From JAWPMT01 sp965267435 (GTDB lineage: Bacteria > Bacteroidota > Bacteroidia > Cytophagales > Cyclobacteriaceae): a stretch of 64,000 nucleotides of DNA. Made by a program: the position numbers and the translations under genes. The stretch covers positions 4,526,001-4,590,000 of the forward strand of contig OZ253960.1 of assembly GCA_965267435.1 (NCBI GenBank), written 5' to 3'. Positions 59,199 through 64,000 of the stretch are shown piece by piece; within the stretch, counting starts at the first letter, position 1; the number at the start of each line of letters is the position of its first letter. Under the pieces are notes generated by a model that searched no databases, was not told the origin of the DNA, and worked only from the letters and a program-made list of their open reading frames with translations.

Positions 59199-60322
59199 TC
59201 AAGCGCAGGTGGAAAATCCTGATCGCAGTGTTGCTTCCCGTACAAATCTTGCTAGTCGCCTGGGCAAGCCACCACCCACAATGGGTGGAAACTTATTATT
59301 CCCAGGGGCTTTATCCCAGGCTGTCGTGGGCAATTCGGTCCCTGAGTCGGCTTCTACCGATCCCCATCGGGCAGTTGATCTTCTACTCGCTCATTGCATT
59401 GATCCTGGTCCAGCTACTTCGCTTCTTTGCTCGGCTGCGAAAGCAGAACACTTCCCCTAAGCGGCTAGGAGGCCAATTGCTGTTTGACCTTGCGTACTTC
59501 GGTTCCATACTCTATTTCCTTTTTATGGTCAGCTGGGGCCTCAACTATCAAAGGGTATCCGTCGTGGATATCGCCGAACTGGATGTCGACGAAGTCCAGG
59601 TAGAGGAGTTGGTTGACATGTGCAGTACGTTGGTCGAGTTGTGTAATGAGCAGCGAAGGAGTATTCGCCTGAGCAACGGAGAACTGCCGTTAGCAGACGA
59701 CGAAATTCTCAGCAAAGCTACCGATGGCTTTGTCAATGTCCCAAGCACTCACAAGTTCCTGGAGTACTCGCATCCTTCGGTGAAGTCTGTCTACGTCCCA
59801 AAACTGATGTCTTCATTTGGTATTGGCGGTATCTATTTCATGTTCACTGGTGAAGCGAACGTCAACATGGACCCACCCAACTTCCTGGTCCCGGCCACGA
59901 CCTGCCACGAAATGGCCCACCAATTGGGCTTCGCTTCTGAAGATGAGGCCAACTACATCGGTTACCTCGCCACGCAGTTCAACCCCGACAAACATTTCAA
60001 CTATTCAGGGAACCTGATGGCTCTCAGGTACTCGATGAGGTCATTGTATCGGACAGACAGCACACAATACAATTTGCTACGGGAGAAAATATCCGAAGAC
60101 GTCCTCTCGGACATTCGCGTCACACGCGAGTACTGGATGAGTTTTGACAATCCTTTGGACCCACTGTCAGACGCCGTTTATGATGCATTCCTGAAGGCCA
60201 ATAGTCAAAAGGCCGGCATAGGTAGCTACAGCCAGGTAGTCAGACTTTTTGTGGGAGAGTATCGAAAAGAGCGTTTCGGTTTTGCACAGCCCGGCGCTAC
60301 CAGAACTTTTGGATCACCTTAA
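59189..60322 (+). CDS. DUF3810-like membrane protein with zinc-protease motif
   Basis: A 377-residue membrane protein. Three helices near the N-terminus (WKILIAVLLPVQILLVAW, GQLIFYSLIALILVQLL, LLFDLAYFGSILYFLFMVSWG) precede an extracytoplasmic domain. That domain holds the metallopeptidase motif CHEMAHQLGFASEDEANY (about 232-249): HExxH with a downstream E as third ligand. GIGGIYFMFTGEANVN just before it matches the DUF3810 family. It is predicted to be a membrane-tethered zinc hydrolase of unknown substrate. It overlaps the radical SAM gene by 10 bp at its start and convergent suhB by 26 bp at its end. Confidence 0.87.
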   Translation: MGLIKRRWKILIAVLLPVQILLVAWASHHPQWVETYYSQGLYPRLSWAIRSLSRLLPIPIGQLIFYSLIALILVQLLRFFARLRKQNTSPKRLGGQLLFDLAYFGSILYFLFMVSWGLNYQRVSVVDIAELDVDEVQVEELVDMCSTLVELCNEQRRSIRLSNGELPLADDEILSKATDGFVNVPSTHKFLEYSHPSVKSVYVPKLMSSFGIGGIYFMFTGEANVNMDPPNFLVPATTCHEMAHQLGFASEDEANYIGYLATQFNPDKHFNYSGNLMALRYSMRSLYRTDSTQYNLLREKISEDVLSDIRVTREYWMSFDNPLDPLSDAVYDAFLKANSQKAGIGSYSQVVRLFVGEYRKERFGFAQPGATRTFGSP

Positions 60323-61088
60323 GGAGCTCGCCATGCACGGGACCACCGACGACCAGTTCGCGGCCCTCGAGAAAATTATCCCCACCTGAAAAGTCCGTGA
60401 CCACCCCGCCGGCTTCCTGCACGATGATCACACCTCCGGCGACATCCCACGGATTGAGGTTGTACTCAAAGAAGGCATCCACCCTACCACATGCCACATA
60501 GGCCATGTCCGCTGCAGCGCTGCCGATTCGGCGGAGTCCGTGGGAGTCTTTCATCAAGCGATTGAGGACGGAGAGGTATTCATCGAGCCTGGAGAAGTTG
60601 TGAACTGGAAAACCGGTAGCAAGCAGGCTTTCGTCGATCCTCTGTGCTGAGGATACGTGGATGGGTTCATCATTCATAAACGCACCGCCACCTTCCCACG
60701 CATAAAAGGCCTCGTCCCTGTTGACTTCGTAGATGACGCCTGATACGACCCGACCATCGTACTGCAACCCAACGCTCACAGCGAAAACAGGCAAGCCATG
60801 GACAAAATTGGTCGTACCATCCAGAGGATCGATGATCCATCGATATTGCGCCTCCTTTTGTTCGACGGTATTTTCCTCAGTCAGGAAGCCTGCATCAGGA
60901 ATGAGTTTTTGAAGGCCCGCAACCAACTGCTCCTCCGCACCCTTGTCTACGTAGGAGACAAGGTCACTCGTGTTCTGCTTGAACTCTACCCTGCCACCGT
61001 CAAATGCAGCGGATTCTTGCTTGATGAATGCCCCTACAGACTTCGCGAGCGTTACGACCTCGGCAGTAATTGTTTTCAGATCCTGCAT
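60297..61088 (-). CDS. suhB: Inositol monophosphatase family protein (SuhB-like)
   Basis: A 263-residue Mg-dependent phosphatase of the IMPase family. Metal-site motifs: FLTEENT near 69-75, WIIDPLDGTTNFVHGLP near 83-99, and NPWDVAGGVIIVQEAGG near 207-223. It may act on inositol 1-phosphate or related sugar phosphates; in E. coli the homologue also works in rRNA antitermination, which cannot be inferred here. It is the last gene of a minus-strand run DUF493 - pterin dehydratase - rsmI - suhB (gap to rsmI 15 bp). Confidence 0.93.
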   Translation of the reverse strand: MQDLKTITAEVVTLAKSVGAFIKQESAAFDGGRVEFKQNTSDLVSYVDKGAEEQLVAGLQKLIPDAGFLTEENTVEQKEAQYRWIIDPLDGTTNFVHGLPVFAVSVGLQYDGRVVSGVIYEVNRDEAFYAWEGGGAFMNDEPIHVSSAQRIDESLLATGFPVHNFSRLDEYLSVLNRLMKDSHGLRRIGSAAADMAYVACGRVDAFFEYNLNPWDVAGGVIIVQEAGGVVTDFSGGDNFLEGRELVVGGPVHGELLKVIQKFW

Positions 61089-61103
61089 GCTTGAGAAAAT
61101 TAG

Positions 61104-61778
61104 CTATTCTTTCGCTTTCAATACAACAACGATTTCACCTCTTGGTTTATGCTCCTGGTAGTAGCCCAGTAGTTCCTTTGCAGTGCCATTTTTTGTCTCC
61201 TCATGTAGCTTCGTCAGCTCCCTCGAAACAGATACCTCCCGGTCCCCAAAGTAGTCCACAAACTGCTCCAGCATCTTCACCAACCGGTGCGGGGACTCAT
61301 AAAAGACAATGGTGCGCTCCTCTTCCTGCAACTTCTTCAGGCGTGTCTGACGACCTTTTTTGTGTGGCAGGAATCCCTCAAATACAAATCTATCCGTGGG
61401 GAAGCCTGACTTCAGCAGTGCCGGAACCAACGCAGTAGCACCGGGCAGCACCTCCACTTCCAGGTTTTCTTTGACGACCTCTCGTACCAACAAAAAACCG
61501 GGATCGGAGATCCCTGGGGTTCCCGCGTCAGAGATCAAAGCGATATCGAGGCCTTCCTGCAGGTCGGCGATGATCGCCGACAGCTTCTTATGCTCATTGA
61601 AGGCATGGAAACTCTGGAGTGGTGTGGGGATCTGATAGTGCTTCAACAGGTGCCCAGAGGTACGGGTGTCTTCCGCGAGGATCTTGTCCACTTTCTGTAA
61701 AACCTCAACAGCACGAAAGGTGATGTCCTTGAGATTACCAATAGGCGTCGGTACGATATAGACCTTCCCTGCTCCCAC
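61104..61778 (-). CDS. rsmI: 16S rRNA (cytidine-1402-2'-O)-methyltransferase RsmI
   Basis: A 224-residue tetrapyrrole-methylase-fold enzyme that 2'-O-methylates C1402 of 16S rRNA at the decoding site. N-terminal YIVPTPIGNLKDITFRAVE and LAEDTRTSGHLLKHY are diagnostic, as are LISDAGTPGISDPGF and FVFEGFLPHKKGRQTRL. It starts with GTG at 61778, 8 bp after the dehydratase stop. It is a little shorter than the E. coli enzyme, lacking a C-terminal extension, which is common. Confidence 0.96.
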   Translation of the reverse strand: MGAGKVYIVPTPIGNLKDITFRAVEVLQKVDKILAEDTRTSGHLLKHYQIPTPLQSFHAFNEHKKLSAIIADLQEGLDIALISDAGTPGISDPGFLLVREVVKENLEVEVLPGATALVPALLKSGFPTDRFVFEGFLPHKKGRQTRLKKLQEEERTIVFYESPHRLVKMLEQFVDYFGDREVSVSRELTKLHEETKNGTAKELLGYYQEHKPRGEIVVVLKAKE

Positions 61779-61786
61779 CGCCTCGA

Positions 61787-62017
61787 CTACAACAATCCGT
61801 CGATAGCCGCCGCCAGCTTCCTATCCTTCTCAGTGACAATATCCCCCGCGTCATGGGTACAAAGGCTGATGGTCACTCTGTTATAAACATTGGACCATTC
61901 CGGGTGATGATCGATTTTTTCAACTACCAGCGCCACCTGGACCATGAAGGCAAAAGCCTGGTTGAAATCTTTGAATTCAAACTTTCTGACCAGCTTATTG
62001 TCAATTTCTTCCCACAT
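61787..62017 (-). CDS. 4a-hydroxytetrahydrobiopterin dehydratase (PCD/DCoH family)
   Basis: A 76-residue protein, slightly shorter than the usual 95-105 because the N-terminal part is trimmed. The active-site core is present: VEKIDHHPEWSNVYNRVTISLCTHDAGDIVTEKD, with the HHPEW motif and the conserved second His and Asp. It dehydrates 4a-hydroxypterin formed by aromatic amino acid hydroxylases; no such hydroxylase is in the window. It lies 3 bp after the DUF493-type gene. Confidence 0.92.
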   Translation of the reverse strand: MWEEIDNKLVRKFEFKDFNQAFAFMVQVALVVEKIDHHPEWSNVYNRVTISLCTHDAGDIVTEKDRKLAAAIDGLL

Positions 62018-62020
62018 ACT

Positions 62021-62284
62021 TTACAATGCTATTACATCGGCTATTTCCGAAGCTTTGAGGTAGATCGATACTATTTCGTCGCTTGACTGCATGGAGGCCT
62101 CAGCGGTGACACTCAAGTAATTGCCGTTTGAGCTCTCGCGAAACCTGATATCCGCCCCCTCTGGCAAAATAGCGAGCACCTCCTCCTTCTTCGTGGGAGG
62201 GGCTATGAACTTGAAGATATACAGTCCGGGGAACTGGTGCTGGCTCTCCAGTTTCTCTTTGAATGAGGCGACGTCAAAACCCAT
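62021..62284 (-). CDS. DUF493 (YbeD-like) protein
   Basis: An 87-residue cytoplasmic protein with the ferredoxin-like fold of DUF493/YbeD: FKEKLESQHQFPGLYIFKFIAP at the start, then SNGNYLSVTAEASMQSSDEIVSIY with the typical S-x-T strand. Residues align with YbeD along its whole length. The molecular role is unclear; an ACT-like regulatory function is often supposed. ATG at 62284; the ppiD-side terminator ends 16 bp before, so its promoter must lie within or close to that hairpin or transcription reads through it. Confidence 0.88.
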   Translation of the reverse strand: MGFDVASFKEKLESQHQFPGLYIFKFIAPPTKKEEVLAILPEGADIRFRESSNGNYLSVTAEASMQSSDEIVSIYLKASEIADVIAL

Positions 62285-62290
62285 ACCTAA

Positions 62291-62325
62291 AGAAAACAAA
62301 AAGTCCTCCCAATGAGGAGGACTTT
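62291..62325 (-). terminator. Intrinsic terminator of the ppiD-like gene
   Basis: A perfect 10-bp stem, 62300-62309 with 62316-62325, 6-base loop, followed on the minus strand by a T-rich stretch (TTTGTTTTCT). It begins 26 bp after the stop. Confidence 0.88.
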
Positions 62326-62350
62326 CGTATCATATATTCTTTATCGACTA

Positions 62351-64000
62351 TCAGAAGAACTTGTACCGATTGTCTTCAATATCTGCAAACTGCACGAGTA
62401 CGTCGTAGATGCGCTGATCCACAAAAGGATCTTCTCGTCTGCGGAACCCTCGTCTTGCATTGGTCACAGCACTCTTGTAGGGCTCATAATCTTCCAAAGG
62501 CTGCGCAATGGTCTTCTCGTTGAGCTGCATCATCAGCACACCATTGTCGGTAACAAAGGGCGCGGTTCGCTCACCTTCCTCCAACGCAAACGCCAGACCA
62601 ACAGCCTCAGGAGCGTACCCAACCCCACCTACTGACAGCGTACTCAGCGTGAGCTCTGCAGAGTTGACACGGGCATCGTCGCCGTAAGCCTCTTGTATCT
62701 CCTCAAAGGCACCTTCAGATTCTGCGAGCTTTGCGATAATGATTTCAGCCTTTTTGGCATCACGGACTTTACGAGTAACCTCATTGCGTACGTCTTCCAG
62801 GTTGGCTGTACCCACTTCCTGATGATTGGTCTGTACTGCCACAACATACTTGTCTGGAGTCTCTAGAACGTCTGATACACTGCCGGCTTCAGCTTTATTG
62901 AACAGCCAAAAAACAATATTGCGGGCTTCACCCAATGCTCCCACACGCTCGTCATTCGCCGACAGCCTTGAGGCTTTCAATACTTCGTAGCCTTTTTCCT
63001 CAGAGTTGCGAAGGAAGTCGTCATAAGAATTGCTCTCATAGGCCAACAGGTCCGCCTCGCGTGATATGTTGTTCAAGGTCTCGTCGCTTACGAACAGCTC
63101 CTTTTCAATCTTCGCAACTTTCACCACCTCGTTGGACTTGGGCTCTGTGATTTCGATGATGTGGTAGCCAAATTGTGTCTCCACAAGCGTGGGGATCAAT
63201 CCTGTGCCACGGCGGTTGAAAGCGGCGTCTTTGAATTCCTGTACGAAGGATCCATTTTCACCAAACCATCCCAGATCGCCTCCTTGAGAGGCAGTGGCAT
63301 CTGTACCGTGAATTCGTGCCATTTCGGCAAAGTCAGTGCCATTCCTGATGTCTCGAAGTATGCCATTTGCCTGACGTCGCGCCTCCGCTTTCGCCTCATC
63401 CGACTCATCGGTCCATTTGAAGAGAATGTGACGGGCCCGTACGAAGTACTCGTCTCCTGCTTCTACAGCAGAGAGCTTGAAGATCGTGTACGAATTGCCA
63501 ACAATGGTAGGTGCTGTAACCGAACCGATTGAAGAAAGCGTATCTACACCTGCCGGCTTTGTACTGGGGTTGTAAGTAACAAAGACGCTGGCACCCTCGC
63601 TGTTCCTTGTAGCATAAGCGGAATCATCCTCAGCAGCAAGAAGCCCTTCCATGTGCTGTGAGATCTCATCGTAAACAAACGCCGAGTCCTCTGCGGACGG
63701 CACGATGTCAAAAACTACATAATCTATGCTTTTGGTCTCTTCACGCTTGTACTCGTCGGCGTGATCCTGTAAGTACGCTTCCAGCTCACTCTCAGTGACG
63801 GAGATCGTGGAATCATTGATAGAGAAGTACGGTACGTACAAGAAGTCAATAGACGCTGTGGAGTTCTTGGCATCATAGTCGTCTTTGGCTTCATACTTGG
63901 ATGCGAAATTGGTCAGCGTCATCAGGTTTTCGTACTTGGTCAGTGCCCTTTGAGGACGAAGACTTTCCTCGAAGTTGATCCAGGCAAGGCGATTCTCCTG
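62351..64000 (-). CDS. ppiD: PpiD/SurA-like peptidyl-prolyl isomerase, N-terminus outside the window
   Basis: The frame stays open to the last base of the window, so the N-terminal part (with the expected membrane anchor) is missing; 549 residues are seen. The visible part starts in the helical chaperone region (about 1-110). A parvulin domain follows in the middle: VRARHILFKWTDESDEAKAEA, FAEMARIHGTDATASQGGDLGWFG, FVQEFKDAAFNRRGTG and TQFGYHIIEITEPKS. The remaining 250 residues are the C-terminal chaperone-like region. PpiD-type proteins assist folding of exported proteins at the SecYEG exit. It belongs with the FKBP lipoproteins and SecDF as envelope folding machinery. Confidence 0.9.
   Translation of the reverse strand, partial: QENRLAWINFEESLRPQRALTKYENLMTLTNFASKYEAKDDYDAKNSTASIDFLYVPYFSINDSTISVTESELEAYLQDHADEYKREETKSIDYVVFDIVPSAEDSAFVYDEISQHMEGLLAAEDDSAYATRNSEGASVFVTYNPSTKPAGVDTLSSIGSVTAPTIVGNSYTIFKLSAVEAGDEYFVRARHILFKWTDESDEAKAEARRQANGILRDIRNGTDFAEMARIHGTDATASQGGDLGWFGENGSFVQEFKDAAFNRRGTGLIPTLVETQFGYHIIEITEPKSNEVVKVAKIEKELFVSDETLNNISREADLLAYESNSYDDFLRNSEEKGYEVLKASRLSANDERVGALGEARNIVFWLFNKAEAGSVSDVLETPDKYVVAVQTNHQEVGTANLEDVRNEVTRKVRDAKKAEIIIAKLAESEGAFEEIQEAYGDDARVNSAELTLSTLSVGGVGYAPEAVGLAFALEEGERTAPFVTDNGVLMMQLNEKTIAQPLEDYEPYKSAVTNARRGFRRREDPFVDQRIYDVLVQFADIEDNRYKFF

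Noticed and set aside
1..64000. CRISPR arrays, tRNA or rRNA genes, prophage, conjugative or transposase genes
   Set aside because: Looked for on both strands; no repeat-spacer pattern, cloverleaf, integrase or transposase was recognised.

Overview
The window is a chromosomal stretch from a member of the Bacteroidota, most likely the Cytophagales; phylum is fairly sure, order is a guess. Reasons: SecD and SecF are fused in one polypeptide, Nfu, DUF3810-like and DUF4105-like proteins have the forms usual in this phylum, the TonB-dependent receptor carries an N-terminal carboxypeptidase-regulatory-like domain, Shine-Dalgarno sequences are mostly absent, and promoters follow the Bacteroidota pattern (TTG, about 20 bp, then TAnnTTTG). 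The life style suggested is aerobic and pigmented (kynurenine pathway, carotenoid desaturase). I see no tRNA, rRNA, CRISPR array, prophage or intact insertion sequence; coding is dense, about 62 genes, both ends cut through genes.

Layout. 0-3 kb: end of an SLC1 symporter, an Nfu Fe-S carrier, an FAD dehydrogenase and a convergent SRPBCC protein. 3.3-11.5 kb (minus): a Glu-rich membrane protein, secDF with a small upstream gene, uridine kinase, rdgB, two FKBP lipoproteins and nrnA. 11.6-18 kb: ndk, scpA, dxs, an MltF-like transglycosylase and crtD. 18-24 kb: a TerB-like protein, the kynurenine operon (3-HAO, kynU, kmo), an SDR with an altered active site and a D-aminoacylase-like lipoprotein. 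24-30 kb: rlmN, a TakP-like TRAP transporter, a rhodanese and a lipoprotein. 30-38.7 kb: an orphan chemoreceptor, a palindrome-rich gap, lgt, trkHA, an AGCS symporter and a GDSL esterase. 38.9-48.3 kb: an ABC transporter pair, glpF, small proteins, glnS, a candidate small RNA, cdd, a rhomboid protease and a prenyl diphosphate synthase. 48.5-54.6 kb: an iron-related block (TonB receptor, ferritin, two small proteins, an orphan response regulator, fumC). 54.7-64 kb: a SPOR-like protein, map, membrane proteins, a radical SAM/SPASM protein coupled to a DUF3810-like metalloprotein, suhB, rsmI, a pterin dehydratase, a DUF493-type protein and the start-truncated ppiD-like foldase.

Two parts deserve most attention. 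First, the gene before secDF encodes a 121-residue protein with one export signal and no recognisable domain; it ends in RRIISPNAP directly before the stop codon, and an RNA stem begins 7 nt after that stop. This is the layout expected of a Sec-monitoring translational arrest leader, although arrest itself is inference. Second, five copies of a palindrome TTTAGAA-N3-TTCTAAA lie in 2.2 kb, next to promoters for the TonB receptor, a 51-residue Cys/Lys-rich protein, the response regulator (two copies) and ferritin. This defines a probable local metal regulon, with fumC as a possible extra member.

The genes otherwise work in familiar modules: envelope biogenesis (SecDF, Lgt, FKBP and PpiD foldases, MltF), isoprenoid and carotenoid supply (dxs, prenyl diphosphate synthase, crtD), tryptophan breakdown, potassium uptake and iron handling. 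All assignments come from reading the sequence without database searches.
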